Assembly (NCBI RefSeq): GCF_014621775.1
Contig: NZ_CP061204.1
Location: forward strand, 2,934,501 to 2,998,500
DNA from: Stenotrophomonas sp. 169
Lineage (GTDB): Bacteria > Pseudomonadota > Gammaproteobacteria > Xanthomonadales > Xanthomonadaceae
Direction of reading: 5' to 3'
Length of the DNA stretch: 64,000 bases
In this document: in pieces, positions 11,867 to 20,893 of the stretch
Numbering within the stretch: position 1 is the stretch's first letter
Layout of the letters: each line of letters opens with the position of its first letter
Notes under the pieces: model-generated
Seen by the model: the letters and a program-made list of their open reading frames with translations, nothing else
Told to the model about the DNA's origin: nothing
Database searches by the model: none
Program-made: the position numbers and the translations under genes

Positions 11867-12094
11867 ATGAACCATCTGAAGACCCTCGTCGCCGCCGCTG
11901 CCCTCGCCTTCACCTTCGCCATCCCCGCTGCAAATGCGCAGCCTGCGCAGGAACGCGGCGTGTCGGATTGCGCCGTGAAGCTGGCCTCGTGCCTTGCTGA
12001 GGGTGGCGGTGCAGTGAACTGCGCCATCGAGTTCGTGAAGTGCCTGACCTCAGACAGTGCCTCGACTTCAATCGCCGATCGCCGCGAGGACTGA
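11867..12094 (+). CDS. Small secreted twin-CX6C protein, copy 1
   Basis: 75 aa. A classic signal peptide (MNHLKTLVAAAALAF) is cut after ANA, leaving a mature chain of about 50 residues starting QPAQ. Four cysteines are arranged C-x6-C-x9-C-x6-C (DCAVKLASC and NCAIEFVKC), suggesting a two-helix hairpin closed by two disulfides. I do not recognise the family. GGAGA precedes the ATG at a good distance. It is followed on the same strand by two paralogues of almost identical length, so the three form a tandem family, probably co-transcribed. Location is predicted to be periplasmic or extracellular; function unknown. Confidence 0.75.
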   Translation: MNHLKTLVAAAALAFTFAIPAANAQPAQERGVSDCAVKLASCLAEGGGAVNCAIEFVKCLTSDSASTSIADRRED

Positions 12095-12177
12095 AGCCCA
12101 AGGGCACGGGCGCGAATGCTCCCGTGCTCTCTTCAGCAACGCGGTCCCCATCCGACCAACTTCAAACAGGATCTGAC

Positions 12178-12405
12178 ATGTCCGTCATAAAGAGCGCTGC
12201 TCTGGCTGTCGCCATGACCTTTGCCGTATCGCTACCTGCACTGGCCCAGCCTGCTGAGCCAAGCGCTGGTTCAATCGATTGCGCCAAGGCCTTCTTCCAA
12301 TGCTATTACCTAGATGGACGCGACTTCATCAGCTGCTCGCTCGAACTGCGCAAATGCCTCGCCAGCGGCAGCCGTGTCGCACTCCCGGTTTCACTGGCCC
12401 CCTGA
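12178..12405 (+). CDS. Small secreted twin-CX6C protein, copy 2
   Basis: 75 aa paralogue of the gene upstream. Signal peptide MSVIKSAALAVAMTF with cleavage after ALA, and again a mature N terminus beginning QPAE. Cysteine spacing is C-x6-C-x10-C-x6-C (DCAKAFFQC and SCSLELRKC), each second block ending K-C-L as in copy 1. Outside the cysteines and the signal peptide the copies are quite divergent, which suggests an old duplication with retained fold. AGGAT lies upstream of the ATG. The start is 83 bp after copy 1 and the stop 34 bp before copy 3. Function unknown. Confidence 0.75.
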   Translation: MSVIKSAALAVAMTFAVSLPALAQPAEPSAGSIDCAKAFFQCYYLDGRDFISCSLELRKCLASGSRVALPVSLAP

Positions 12406-12439
12406 GTCCCTTGGGCCGCTGCGACGAAGAGGAAAATCC

Positions 12440-12664
12440 ATGAACATCCGAGTTCTCGCCAGCAGTCTGTTGCTGGTCAGCGCCATTGCCGTTGCCACCG
12501 CTCACGCATAGGTCGTCCCAACCGGAAATCCGGTGACCTGCGGCGCCGAGTTCGTAAAATGCGTCGCAAAGACCGGCAACTGGCTGATCTGCGGGGTTGC
12601 CTACAAGCGGTGTATCGACACGCGCGATACAACGGTTGTGGCGACCCAACCGCAGGCGGATTGA
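12440..12664 (+). pseudogene. Small secreted twin-CX6C protein, copy 3, interrupted by an amber codon
   Basis: An ATG with GAGGAAAA upstream opens a signal peptide (MNIRVLASSLLLVSA, ending ATAHA) that meets TAG at 12509-12511. The same frame then continues for 50 codons to TGA at 12662 and encodes the cysteine pattern of the family, C-x6-C-x9-C-x6-C (TCGAEFVKC and ICGVAYKRC). Copies 1 and 2 both have a CAG glutamine codon right after the signal cleavage site, which is exactly where the TAG sits, so one C-to-T change explains it. Total frame 74 codons, same size as its neighbours. Best read as a very recent pseudogene; amber readthrough is possible but unproven. Confidence 0.75.
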
Positions 12665-12734
12665 GCGCCCGCACAGGCGCGGCCGGTGCATCGATCGCGC
12701 CGACGCGGATTGCAGAATGGGTGCTGCGTCGAGA

Positions 12735-14120
12735 TCAGCGAAGTCCGGCCCGGATGCGTCGGGCAAGCGCACTGCAGCTGGCAATGAAGGCAGTCAGCAC
12801 CACCATGGACAGGAATTGCAGGCGCGTCTGTTCGCCATACAACAGCAAAGCGAAGATCAGTGCCAGGATCGCCAACGCCAGCCCCGTCAACCACGGGAAA
12901 GCCGCCATGCGGAACGGCAATGACAGCCCCGCCCGATCCGCACGTCGACGCAGCACCAGCTGCGACGCCAGCGAAATCGTCCACACCAGCAGGCAGGTCG
13001 ATCCGACGATGTTCAACAGCACCGGCAGCACTCTGGTCGGGAACAGCAGCTCCATGACCGTAGCGGCGAAGCCGAACAGGACGCTGGCAAGCACAGCGAG
13101 TATCGGCACTTGGCGGCGGTCTGCACGCCCCAGCGCGGCGGGCGCTTCACGGCGCTGCGCCAGCGAGAAGATCATCCGCGATGCCCCGTACAGATTGGCA
13201 TTGAGCGCTGACAGCAGGGCGATCACCGCAACCAGGGTGATGGCGGTACCGGCGCCCGGAATATTGGCCGCTTCCAACACGGCGGCAAACGGCGACTTCA
13301 ACGCCTCGCTGGTCCACGGCACCACCGCGATGATGACGCTCAGCGAGCCGATGTAGAACACCAGGATCCGCCACGCCACCGTACGGATGGCGCGCGCGAT
13401 GCTGCGCTCGGGGTCTTCGGTCTCGGCTGCAGCCACCGCTACGATCTCGGTCCCGCCGAAGGCGAAGATCACCACGAGCAATGCCGCACCCACACCCGCC
13501 AGACCGGTAGGCGCGAACCCTCCATTGGCGGTGAAGTTGGACAGGCCCGGCGAGATCGCGTTCGGCAGCCAGCCCAGCAGCAGGGCCGCACCGATGGCGA
13601 TGAAGCCGAGGATCGCGGCCACCTTGAGGATCGCGAACCAGAACTCGAACTCGCCGAAGTTCTTCACGCCCAGCAGGTTGATCGCGGTGAAGAACACCAT
13701 GAAGGCAAGGGCTGCCATCGGAACGGAGAGACCGGGCCATACCGTCGCCAGCAGACCGGCCGCGCCTACCGCTTCGGCCGCGATCACGATCACCAGCTGG
13801 ACCCACCACAGCCAGCCCACCGTGGCGCCCGCGGTCGCACCCAGCGCATCGGCGGCGTACACCGAAAACGCGCCGCTGGTCGGCTTGTTCGCCGCCATCT
13901 CGCCCAGCGCGTTCATCACGATGATCACCAGTGCGCCGGCAACCAGATACGACAACAGCACGGCCGGGCCTGCCAGCTGCACGCCGACCCCGGAGCCGAG
14001 GAACAGGCCCGCGCCGATGGCGCTGCCCAGTCCCATCATGATCAGCTGGCGGGGCTTGAGCGCATGGCCAAGGCGCGTGGTGGTCGAGGCTGTGGAAGCG
14101 GGGGTCGGGTTGTCAGGCAT
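12735..14120 (-). CDS. APC-superfamily amino acid permease
   Basis: 461 aa with 12 predicted transmembrane helices. The N-terminal family signature is clear (LKPRQLIMMGLGSAIGAGLF), as is the conserved helix-3 to loop region (ALGEMAANKPTSGAFSVYA) and the FAFGGTEIVAVAAAETEDP segment typical of the amino-acid transporter (AAT) family that includes GABA, proline and aromatic amino-acid permeases. It takes up an amino acid at the inner membrane by cation symport; the substrate cannot be told from sequence. I chose the ATG at 14120; a GTG at 14153 is possible. It stands alone, with opposite or unrelated neighbours. Confidence 0.88.
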   Translation of the reverse strand: MPDNPTPASTASTTTRLGHALKPRQLIMMGLGSAIGAGLFLGSGVGVQLAGPAVLLSYLVAGALVIIVMNALGEMAANKPTSGAFSVYAADALGATAGATVGWLWWVQLVIVIAAEAVGAAGLLATVWPGLSVPMAALAFMVFFTAINLLGVKNFGEFEFWFAILKVAAILGFIAIGAALLLGWLPNAISPGLSNFTANGGFAPTGLAGVGAALLVVIFAFGGTEIVAVAAAETEDPERSIARAIRTVAWRILVFYIGSLSVIIAVVPWTSEALKSPFAAVLEAANIPGAGTAITLVAVIALLSALNANLYGASRMIFSLAQRREAPAALGRADRRQVPILAVLASVLFGFAATVMELLFPTRVLPVLLNIVGSTCLLVWTISLASQLVLRRRADRAGLSLPFRMAAFPWLTGLALAILALIFALLLYGEQTRLQFLSMVVLTAFIASCSALARRIRAGLR

Positions 14121-14201
14121 CGAAGGGCACGTGTGCGGCAACAAGGCCGTCACATTACCCTGTCCAGCGCGCGGACGGGATAGGCCGGATGGCCTGCCTG
14201 C

Positions 14202-14936
14202 TCAGCCGCCGGCCAGTTCGGCGATCCGGGCCCGATAGGCACGCGGCGAGACACCCGTTTCGGCCTTGAACTTGCGGGTGAAGGCGCTTTGGTCACTGAA
14301 GCCACAGGCTTGGCCGATACTGGCGATGCTGTCATTTCCATGCAGCAGGTGCATGGCCATCTGGATCCGCAGCCGGGTCAGCACCTGCTGCGGCGTCATC
14401 TGGAAGACTTTGCGGAAGCTGCGCTCCAGCTTGGACAACGAGAACCCGGTGATGTCCAGAAGCGTCTGCATGCGCACGTTTTCAGCGTAGTGCGCGTTGA
14501 GATGGGCCAGTGCCAGGCGCAGGTGCTCGTACTGCGCTCCCAAGCTGTGCTTCTGCCCCAGATCGCGGGAAATGCCGATCAGGCCCTGGATGCGCCCGTC
14601 CACCACCAGGGGCCGCTTGCAGGTCAGGCACCAACCCGGCTCGCGGTTGGCGAACAGATGCAGTTCCATGAGGTTTTCGATCACCGCCCCGCCCAGCACC
14701 CGGGTGTCCTGGTCGGCGTAGTCTGCGCTCAGGCCTGTCGGGTAGATTTCCGCCGCGGTGCGGCCGATGACCTCCTTGCGCGACTTTAATCCGAGGCGCC
14801 GCAGCATGGTCTGGTTGATGTGCGTATAACGCCCGTCGCAGTCCTTCATGAAGAAGAGCACATCGGGAATGGCGTCAAAGAGGGCTTCGATTTCGGCGGG
14901 TTCAACACGCATGCGCACAGCATAACCGAGCGCCAT
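14202..14936 (-). CDS. PAS-domain AraC-family transcriptional regulator
   Basis: 244 aa. The N-terminal half is a PAS sensor (FDAIPDVLFFMKDCDGRY, later GRIQGLIGISRDL), and the C-terminal 100 residues form the double helix-turn-helix of AraC/XylS regulators (ACGFSDQSAFTRKFKAETG followed by SPRAYR). PAS-AraC fusions usually sense a small molecule or redox state in the cytoplasm. I chose the ATG at 14936, preceded closely by AGGGA; the ATG at 14912 is a shorter alternative. It diverges from katE across 96 bp, so regulation of the catalase gene is a reasonable guess, and autoregulation is likely. Confidence 0.85.
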   Translation of the reverse strand: MALGYAVRMRVEPAEIEALFDAIPDVLFFMKDCDGRYTHINQTMLRRLGLKSRKEVIGRTAAEIYPTGLSADYADQDTRVLGGAVIENLMELHLFANREPGWCLTCKRPLVVDGRIQGLIGISRDLGQKHSLGAQYEHLRLALAHLNAHYAENVRMQTLLDITGFSLSKLERSFRKVFQMTPQQVLTRLRIQMAMHLLHGNDSIASIGQACGFSDQSAFTRKFKAETGVSPRAYRARIAELAGG

Positions 14937-15032
14937 TTTCCCTGCGCGTTCACCCGCACGGGACCGTGGATTAACACCCGTCGGGCCATGGTCGAAGGGA
15001 AAAAGCCCCGCCCACCCTCCAGGAGACCTCCC

Positions 15033-17141
15033 ATGGCCGCCAGCAAGCCATCCGGCAAGCGCGCATCCGCCTCGACCGCCCCATCCGAAGACGCCCCCCG
15101 CGAAGAGCGCGGTACCGGTGATGAGCTGCACCAGCTGGCAGGCGGTTCGCATCCGGTGCTCACCAGCAACCAGGGCATCCCGATCGCGGACAACCAGAAC
15201 TCGCTGCGCCAAGGCCCACGGGGCCCGACCTTGCTGGAAGATTTCCTGCTGCGCGAGAAGATCACCCACTTCGATCATGAGCGCATCCCGGAGCGCATCG
15301 TCCATGCGCGCGGTAGCGCCGCCCACGGGTACTTCGAACTGACCCGTTCCTTGGGCAAGTTCACCCGCGCCAAGATCCTGACCGAAGTCGGCGTGAAGAC
15401 GCCGGTGTTCACGCGCTTCTCCACGGTGGCCGGCGGCGCCGGGTCGGTCGATACGCCGCGTGACGTGCGCGGATTCGCGGTCAAGTTCTACACCACCGAA
15501 GGCAACTGGGACCTGGTGGGCAACAACATCCCGGTGTTCTTCATCCAGGATGCGCTGAAGTTCCCCGACCTGATCCACGCGGTGAAGATGGAGCCGGACC
15601 GTGCCTTTCCGCAGGCGGCCAGCGCCCACGACACGTTCTGGGACTTCGTTTCGCTGATGCCCGAATCCATGCACATGATCATGTGGGCGATGAGCGACCG
15701 CACCATTCCGCGTTCGCTGCGGATGATCGAAGGGTTCGGCATCCACAGCTTCCGCCTGCTCGACGAGGCCGGCAACTCCACGTTCGTGAAGTTCCACTGG
15801 CGCCCCAAACTCGGCCTGCAGTCGACGGTATGGGACGAAGCGCTGAAGCTGCAGGGCGCTGACAATGACTTCCAGCGCCGCGATCTGTTCGAAGCGATCC
15901 AGCGTGGCGACTTCCCCGAATGGGAACTGGCCGTTCAGCTGTTCACTGAAGAAGAGGCCGATGCGTTCCCGTTCGACCATCTGGATTCCACCAAGATCAT
16001 TCCCGAGTCGCTGGTGCCGTTGCAGGTGATCGGGCGCATGGTGCTGGATCGCTGGCCGGACAACTTCTTCGCCGAAACCGAGCAGGTGGCTTACTGCCCG
16101 GCGAACGTGCCGCCTGGCATCGATTTCAGCAACGACCCGCTGCTGCAGGGCCGTCTGTTCTCGTATCTGGATACCCAGCTGATTCGCCTGGGCGGGCCGA
16201 ACTTCCACCAGATCCCAGTCAATGCGCCGAAATGCCCCTTCGCCAACCACCAGCGCGATGGCCACATGCAGATGCAGATTCCCAAGGGCCGCGTCGCCTA
16301 CGATCCGAGCTCGCTGGAAGGCGACAGCCCGCGGCAGACCCCGGCTGGCTTCCGCAGCCATGCAACGCCCGATGACGGGCGCAAGGGCCGGACCCGCGCG
16401 GACAGCTTTGCCGACCACTACAGCCAGGCCCGCATGTTCTTCCGCAGTCTGGAAAAACCGGAGCAGGCACATCTCGCCTCCGCGCTGGTCTTCGAGCTGT
16501 CCAAGGTGGAGACCGGCTACATCCGCGAGCGCGTCGTCAGCCACGTGCTGAACATCGATGAGTCGCTGGCCAAGCGCGTTGCCGATGGGCTGGGCATGGA
16601 CGACCTGCCCGACGCCGCCCCCACCGCCATTCCGGCGCAGGACATGCCGAAGGCACCGGAAGTGCGCACCATCGGTCGCGGCAAGGAGAGCCTGCAGGGC
16701 CGCTGCATCGGCATCCTGTTCGATCAGGGATCCGATGCGGGCACCATTGCCGCGCTCCGGAAGGCGGCACAGAAGGCCGGCGCCGACGTGAAACTGGTAG
16801 CGCCGAAAGTCGGCGGCGGGGTGCTCAGCGATGGCAAGCGCCAAGCGGCCGATGGACAGCTCGCCGGTACGCCATCGGTCGTGTTCGATGCGGTAGCGGT
16901 CGTGCTGACGGCCGATGCGGGCCGGGCGTTGTCGAAGGAATCGGCTGCCATCGATTTCGTCAGCAATGCCTGGGCCCACCTGAAAGCAATTGCGAGCGAC
17001 GAAGGTGGCACCGCGCTGTTGAAGGCGGCCCGCGTGGGTACTGATCCGGGCATCGTCAATGCAGCAGACGCGGAGGCGTTCGTCGCCGCTGCATCCACCC
17101 GCCAGTGGGCGCGCGAGCCCAAGCTGCGGCTGCTGGCCTGA
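15033..17141 (+). CDS. katE: Large-subunit catalase, HPII type
   Basis: 702 aa, the long clade-2 type of heme catalase that decomposes hydrogen peroxide. The catalytic histidine is in [12 protein letters not shown], the distal asparagine in [14 protein letters not shown], and the proximal heme tyrosine in [14 protein letters not shown]. Residues from about 545 onward form the extra flavodoxin-like/DJ-1-like C-terminal domain found in HPII enzymes ([13 protein letters not shown]). The N-terminal 35 residues are a basic, low-complexity arm. AGGAG precedes the ATG at 15033. Divergent from the PAS-AraC regulator; followed by an 11-bp hairpin terminator. Confidence 0.95.
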   Translation: MAASKPSGKRASASTAPSEDAPREERGTGDELHQLAGGSHPVLTSNQGIPIADNQNSLRQGPRGPTLLEDFLLREKITHFDHERIPERIVHARGSAAHGYFELTRSLGKFTRAKILTEVGVKTPVFTRFSTVAGGAGSVDTPRDVRGFAVKFYTTEGNWDLVGNNIPVFFIQDALKFPDLIHAVKMEPDRAFPQAASAHDTFWDFVSLMPESMHMIMWAMSDRTIPRSLRMIEGFGIHSFRLLDEAGNSTFVKFHWRPKLGLQSTVWDEALKLQGADNDFQRRDLFEAIQRGDFPEWELAVQLFTEEEADAFPFDHLDSTKIIPESLVPLQVIGRMVLDRWPDNFFAETEQVAYCPANVPPGIDFSNDPLLQGRLFSYLDTQLIRLGGPNFHQIPVNAPKCPFANHQRDGHMQMQIPKGRVAYDPSSLEGDSPRQTPAGFRSHATPDDGRKGRTRADSFADHYSQARMFFRSLEKPEQAHLASALVFELSKVETGYIRERVVSHVLNIDESLAKRVADGLGMDDLPDAAPTAIPAQDMPKAPEVRTIGRGKESLQGRCIGILFDQGSDAGTIAALRKAAQKAGADVKLVAPKVGGGVLSDGKRQAADGQLAGTPSVVFDAVAVVLTADAGRALSKESAAIDFVSNAWAHLKAIASDEGGTALLKAARVGTDPGIVNAADAEAFVAAASTRQWAREPKLRLLA

Positions 17142-17227
17142 CCCCCTCAGAGCAGCACGATCCAGGCCCCGCCGTTCACCGGATGACGGCGTGACCCGAT
17201 TGCTGATTCGAGACCTGTGTTGACTCG

Positions 17228-17258
17228 ACGGCGGTGGCAGCGATGCCACCGCCGTTTC
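17228..17258 (+). terminator. Terminator hairpin downstream of katE
   Basis: ACGGCGGTGGC and GCCACCGCCGT form a perfect 11-bp stem around AGCGAT, followed by only a short T stretch (TTTC). Confidence 0.6.
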
Positions 17259-17368
17259 AGTGTCCGGCAGACAAGCGCATCGGTGTACTCAGGGATGCCT
17301 CATGGTTTTCACGGCGGCTGCGCATGCATAACGGGCATGGTGGGGGTATTCGATGAAGGAAAACATCC

Positions 17369-18343
17369 ATGATGCCCAAGCGCCTCCGCCTCACCTGCCT
17401 GCTCGCCGCCTGCATGGGCCTGACCGCCGCGCCGTTCGCCATGGCCCAGGCGCCCGCCGCCGCCGCCCCCACCCAAGCGCCGGCCAGCGAGCCGGTGAAC
17501 ATCGAGCCACGCTCGCCGCTGCATGCGCAGGTGCTGCTGGACCGCGCCAACTTCTCGCCCGGTCAGATCGATGGCGAGGTCGGATCCAACCAGCGTCGCG
17601 CAGTGTCGGGTTTCCAGGCCGCCCATGGGCTGAAGGTCACCGGTGAGCTGGACGATGAAACGTGGACGGCCCTGCAGGCCGACAGCACCAACATGCTCAC
17701 GCGCTACACGCTGACCGCAGAAGATGTGGCCGGGCCGTTCCAGCCCACCCCGAAGGGCCCTGCCGCACAGGCGAAATTGAAGGCCCTGGGCTTCGGCACG
17801 GTGGAAGAGGCACTGGGTGAGCGCTTCCACGCATCGCCGGCGCTGCTGAAAGCGCTCAACCCCGGCATCAACCTCGGCCAAGCGGGCGCCACGATCCAGG
17901 TACCGAATATCGGCAGCGGCGCGCTGCCCAAGGCAGCGAAGATACTGATCGACAAATCGGACTCCACCCTGCAGTTGCTTGACGACCAAGGGAAGGTACT
18001 GGCGCAGGTTCCGGTGTCTTCCGGCAGCCAGCACGATCCGCTGCCGATCGGTGAATGGAAGATTCTTGGCGTAGCGCGTGACCCCACCTTCCACTACAAC
18101 CCGAAGCTGTTCTGGGACGCAAAAAAGGGCGATACCAAGCAGACGCTGCCGCCGGGCCCGAACAATCCGGTGGGCGTGGTCTGGATTGACATCTCCAAGC
18201 CGCATTACGGGCTGCACGGTACCCCCGAGCCGGGCCACGTCGGCAAAACGGAATCGCACGGCTGCGTACGCATGACGAACTGGGATGCGATGCGCGTTGC
18301 CGATGCCGTGGGACCGTCGTTGACTGTCGTGATGCAGGAGTGA
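17369..18343 (+). CDS. L,D-transpeptidase (YkuD) with peptidoglycan-binding domain
   Basis: 324 aa exported protein. The signal peptide ends at FAMAQA, then an Ala-Pro linker. Residues about 48-95 are a peptidoglycan-binding domain ([17 protein letters not shown] and [14 protein letters not shown]). The C-terminal catalytic domain carries the YkuD signature HG-x(n)-SHGCVRM with the catalytic cysteine in [12 protein letters not shown]. It forms L,D cross-links in peptidoglycan or attaches proteins to it. AAGGA lies 8 bases before the first of two adjacent ATGs. Only 4 bases separate its stop from the M23 peptidase gene, so the two form an operon. Confidence 0.92.
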   Translation: MMPKRLRLTCLLAACMGLTAAPFAMAQAPAAAAPTQAPASEPVNIEPRSPLHAQVLLDRANFSPGQIDGEVGSNQRRAVSGFQAAHGLKVTGELDDETWTALQADSTNMLTRYTLTAEDVAGPFQPTPKGPAAQAKLKALGFGTVEEALGERFHASPALLKALNPGINLGQAGATIQVPNIGSGALPKAAKILIDKSDSTLQLLDDQGKVLAQVPVSSGSQHDPLPIGEWKILGVARDPTFHYNPKLFWDAKKGDTKQTLPPGPNNPVGVVWIDISKPHYGLHGTPEPGHVGKTESHGCVRMTNWDAMRVADAVGPSLTVVMQE

Positions 18344-18347
18344 CCGC

Positions 18348-19037
18348 ATGCGCGTGATGCCGTTGATTGCAGTGGGGCTGGTGGTAGGCATCGGCGTCGG
18401 CTGGTGGCTGTTCGACACGCGGGGCGATGCGGTGGACATCGCGCCCGTGGATCCGGCGACCGTGATCGCCGACCCTGAGACGGCGGCTGCCGGCGTACCG
18501 GGCGCGGTCGCGCCCGAGGCGGTCCCCGTGGCAGGCGCACCGCCGGTTACTGCCCCGCCCGTGGCGAGCGCGTCTGCCATGCCGCCGCCTGCGTCGGTGG
18601 CGTCGGGCAGTGGCCTGCTGCTGCCGGTCCAAGGTATCCAGCCATCGCAGTTGCAGGACACGTTTACCGACGCCCGGAGCGAAGGCCGGGTGCATGATGC
18701 GATCGACATCATGGCGGCGGAAGGCACGCCCGTGCTGGCGGTGGCCGATGGCCAGGTCGAAAAGCTGTTCGACAGCGATAAAGGAGGGCTGACGATGTAT
18801 CAGTTCGACCCCGACGGTGTGCATTGCTATTACTACGCGCATCTGCAGCGGTATGCGGATGGCTTGGCGGAGAAGAAGCAGATCAAGCGGGGCGAGGTGA
18901 TCGGGTATGTCGGCAGCACCGGCAACGCGAACAAAGACGCGCCCCACCTGCACTTCGAGATCCACCTGTTGGGGCCTGAAAAGCAGTGGTGGAAGGGCGA
19001 GTCGATCAATCCGTATCCGCTGCTGACCGCACGCTAG
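18348..19037 (+). CDS. M23-family metallopeptidase, membrane-anchored
   Basis: 229 aa. A single N-terminal hydrophobic helix (PLIAVGLVVGIGVGWWLF) anchors the protein, a 70-residue Ala-Val-Pro-rich spacer follows, and the C-terminal domain is a LytM/M23 zinc peptidase: first ligands in RVHDAIDIMA, last in PHLHFEIHL. It should cut peptide bridges in peptidoglycan from the periplasmic face. Second gene of the unit with the L,D-transpeptidase, which suggests coordinated wall remodelling. The TAG stop codon at 19035 is part of the adjacent SMAG-like repeat, so the end of the protein may have been set by the repeat. Confidence 0.88.
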   Translation: MRVMPLIAVGLVVGIGVGWWLFDTRGDAVDIAPVDPATVIADPETAAAGVPGAVAPEAVPVAGAPPVTAPPVASASAMPPPASVASGSGLLLPVQGIQPSQLQDTFTDARSEGRVHDAIDIMAAEGTPVLAVADGQVEKLFDSDKGGLTMYQFDPDGVHCYYYAHLQRYADGLAEKKQIKRGEVIGYVGSTGNANKDAPHLHFEIHLLGPEKQWWKGESINPYPLLTAR

Positions 19038-19109
19038 CGCCGCGAGCGGTGCTCAGCGGACGGGTTCCGCCGAGCACCGCTGCGCTCGCCGACCGTGGGT
19101 CGGCGCTAC
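19034..19109. repeat. SMAG-type inverted pair
   Basis: Two GTAG-type palindromes face each other: the left end reads CTAGCGCCGCGAGCG and the right end CCGACCGTGGGTCGGCGCTAC. The middle pairs through GCGGTGCTC and GAGCACCGC, so the whole block can fold into one long hairpin. It separates convergent genes. Confidence 0.65.
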
Positions 19110-19114
19110 CAGTG

Positions 19115-19549
19115 TCAGATCGTGATTTCGCCGTTTTCTTCGCCGTCCCACCACGTGAGGCGAGCGGCGCGGACGTGCAGCAACACGATGCCGGGGGTAT
19201 CGATACCCTGCTCGAACCAGCGCTCAAGGTCGTCCACCCAATGCTCGGCAAAGGTGGCCTTGTCGGTATGCAGATGGCAGTGCCCTTGCACGGCAATGAA
19301 GATCGGCGGCTTGCCCAGCAGGGACTTCGCGCCGGTGAACGACAACCCGACCTTCGGGTCGCGCCGGATGTCGGCGACCAGGCGCGTGTTTTCATAGGTG
19401 AAGAACCAGCTGTCGCCGTCGTAGTCCACGTCGCCGTTGTTGCTCATCGGCCGGGCCGCCAGTTCACCGCCGTCGGTGATCGTCTGCAGCATGACGAAAT
19501 CGATGTCGGCCATCTTCTTGGCCAGGTCCTGCAGCGTCTTCGTGTTCAT
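19115..19549 (-). CDS. Pyridoxamine-phosphate-oxidase-like flavin-binding stress protein
   Basis: 144 aa, full length for the general-stress-protein 26 group of split-barrel FMN-binding proteins. The fold is suggested by the strand pattern ARPMSNNGDVDYDGDSWFFT, then RLVADIRRDPKVGLSF. Related proteins bind FMN or F420-like cofactors and are stress-induced, but do not act in vitamin B6 synthesis; the true pdxH is at 50521-51120. I chose the ATG at 19549 as family members start MNTKT-like; the upstream frame is low-complexity. Role in the cell unknown. Confidence 0.82.
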   Translation of the reverse strand: MNTKTLQDLAKKMADIDFVMLQTITDGGELAARPMSNNGDVDYDGDSWFFTYENTRLVADIRRDPKVGLSFTGAKSLLGKPPIFIAVQGHCHLHTDKATFAEHWVDDLERWFEQGIDTPGIVLLHVRAARLTWWDGEENGEITI

Positions 19550-19638
19550 GGGGCGGTCTCGCGTCGGTGGTTGGTCCGAGGGTGGACAGCTCGCTGTAAA
19601 CCGCCCGTGCACGAACAGCGACGGCGGCGTGCGCAGGG

Positions 19639-19719
19639 TCACCCGATCACCCCGTAGAGCACCCCGAGCCCGAACAACGACGCCACGACGGCCACCGACG
19701 CCAGGACCACGGCGATCAT
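19639..19719 (-). CDS. Possible 26-aa single-span membrane peptide
   Basis: An ATG at 19719 opens a 26-codon frame, MIAVVLASVAVVASLF and on, hydrophobic over nearly its full length. It would form one membrane helix. There is no clear ribosome binding site and no recognised family. It lies between a stress-protein gene and a frameshifted gene on the same strand. Reported as a possibility only. Confidence 0.25.
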   Translation of the reverse strand: MIAVVLASVAVVASLFGLGVLYGVIG

Positions 19720-19764
19720 TTCGAGGCGCGCTGGTGTACAGACCCTTCGGCGGGGCCCGCGCAC

Positions 19765-20168
19765 TCAACGCCGCCCATGCACGGCGTCGCAGGCGGTCTG
19801 GGCCAGCTGCCGTCCGGCCTGCAGCAGCGCGCCCTGCAGATGATCGCCAAGCTGCTGCTCCGGCCCGGCGTGCTGCCGGGTCAGATGGGCAGCGTGCAGA
19901 ATCTGCAGGATGCCGTGCAGCCCCTGCAGGCTGCGACTGGCCAGCGCCAGATCACCGCAGCGCCCCAGCCCCAGGCCTTCCTCTTCCCACAGCGTACCGT
20001 CCGCACTTTCGCCAGGGTGAGATGGGCCATCAGCGCGGGGGTGGGATCGCCCATGCCCTGTGCTTTGAGGGTTGTTTCCAGACGCTCGGCCAAGTGGCGC
20101 GGGATATCGAGCACGGCATCGCCGATGAGGGCATGGAGCCGTGCGCCGGGGGGAGAGAATTCACCCAT
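19765..20168 (-). pseudogene. Frameshifted gene for a ~134-aa hypothetical protein
   Basis: From the ATG at 20168 the frame reads a convincing protein start (MGEFSPPGARLHALIGDAV) to about LTLAK, after which it turns into arginine- and tryptophan-rich nonsense. In the next frame a convincing protein continues (SADGTLWEEEGLGLGRCGD) to a TGA at 19765. Adding one A to the AAA run at 20007-20009 (minus strand) joins both halves into 134 aa. The helical C-terminal half is Gln/Leu/His-rich. Either a recent pseudogene or a base-calling error in a homopolymer; no slippery heptamer for programmed frameshifting is seen. Family not recognised. Confidence 0.6.
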
Positions 20169-20893
20169 GGAATGCCTGTCCTTCGCTGTGGCCACCCGCA
20201 GGATGCGGGGTGGCGGACGGTGCGGGTTGGCATACCGGAGCTTTCAATCACCATCAAACCGGCGGATCGGGTAAGGATCCCCACGCACCGCCCGCCGTAA
20301 GCCGGCAGGACGATGCATTCTCCGCCGTCCCCGAAGGGCCACAACAGAGATGGTGATTTGAAAACTAACGGAATGCCAATCCCGGCTGGAATTGTTGATT
20401 CCAGCCTTTCTATTATTGATCGCAAATTGCGCCGGGGCTATGGGCAAATGTGCAAAACGACACATACCTATATCAGTGACCGACAGCCTCGCTTAGCACG
20501 GGACTATCGAGCACGCGCGGCTTTGATTCGAAGCAATCCAGAACCTCACCAAGCGCACATTCGCATACGCTAGCTGACAGCGCCACTCGCCTCTAGGACC
20601 CGAGCCATACGCCGTATCCCGTGAAGCATGGCATGTGAAGGACCTGACGGGCGCATGAAAGCGTCGCTCATTAACCGACATCAGTTATCATCGCCTCGCC
20701 GCAGAATCGGATCCGTGCGAAACCTTGAGCAATGAACCTTCTTCAGTGCATTGACCTACTCAAGTATCTTCGTGCCCAGCCGATGAATGGCGAGTACCCT
20801 GTCACGGTGAGGGCTGAATCATCTTTAAGAACCCTGCAATGACCCCAGTAATCAGCCAGCCAGCGCACGAACAAACCTAAGGACTACTTCCAA
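20169..20893. other. 725-bp intergenic entry to an AT-richer island
   Basis: Base composition falls visibly from about 20340 onward. It holds a strong hairpin at 20384-20406. A 36-codon frame at 20732-20842 (MNLLQCIDLLKYLRAQP) precedes the large gene and might be a remnant or small upstream frame, but there is little to support it. No tRNA or integrase gene is seen. The segment 20840-20893 should hold the promoter and leader of the STAND gene. Confidence 0.5.
20384..20413 (+). terminator. Strong hairpin in the island flank
   Basis: GGCTGGAAT and ATTCCAGCC pair perfectly around TGTTG and are followed by TTTCTATTATT on the plus strand. Looks like an intrinsic terminator, yet no plus-strand gene precedes it here, so it may be a relic of a lost gene. 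Confidence 0.5.

Noticed and set aside
14937..17249. Long minus-strand frame joined to the AraC gene
   Set aside because: Everything beyond 14936 is antisense to katE; only the 3' part codes for the PAS-AraC protein.
19115..19549. Second pdxH gene
   Set aside because: It has the split-barrel fold of the stress-protein group but lacks the PNPOx C-terminal substrate-binding segment, which the gene at 50521-51120 has.
20313..20573. 86-codon frame in the island flank
   Set aside because: It spans a terminator-like hairpin, has no ribosome binding site and no protein-like pattern.
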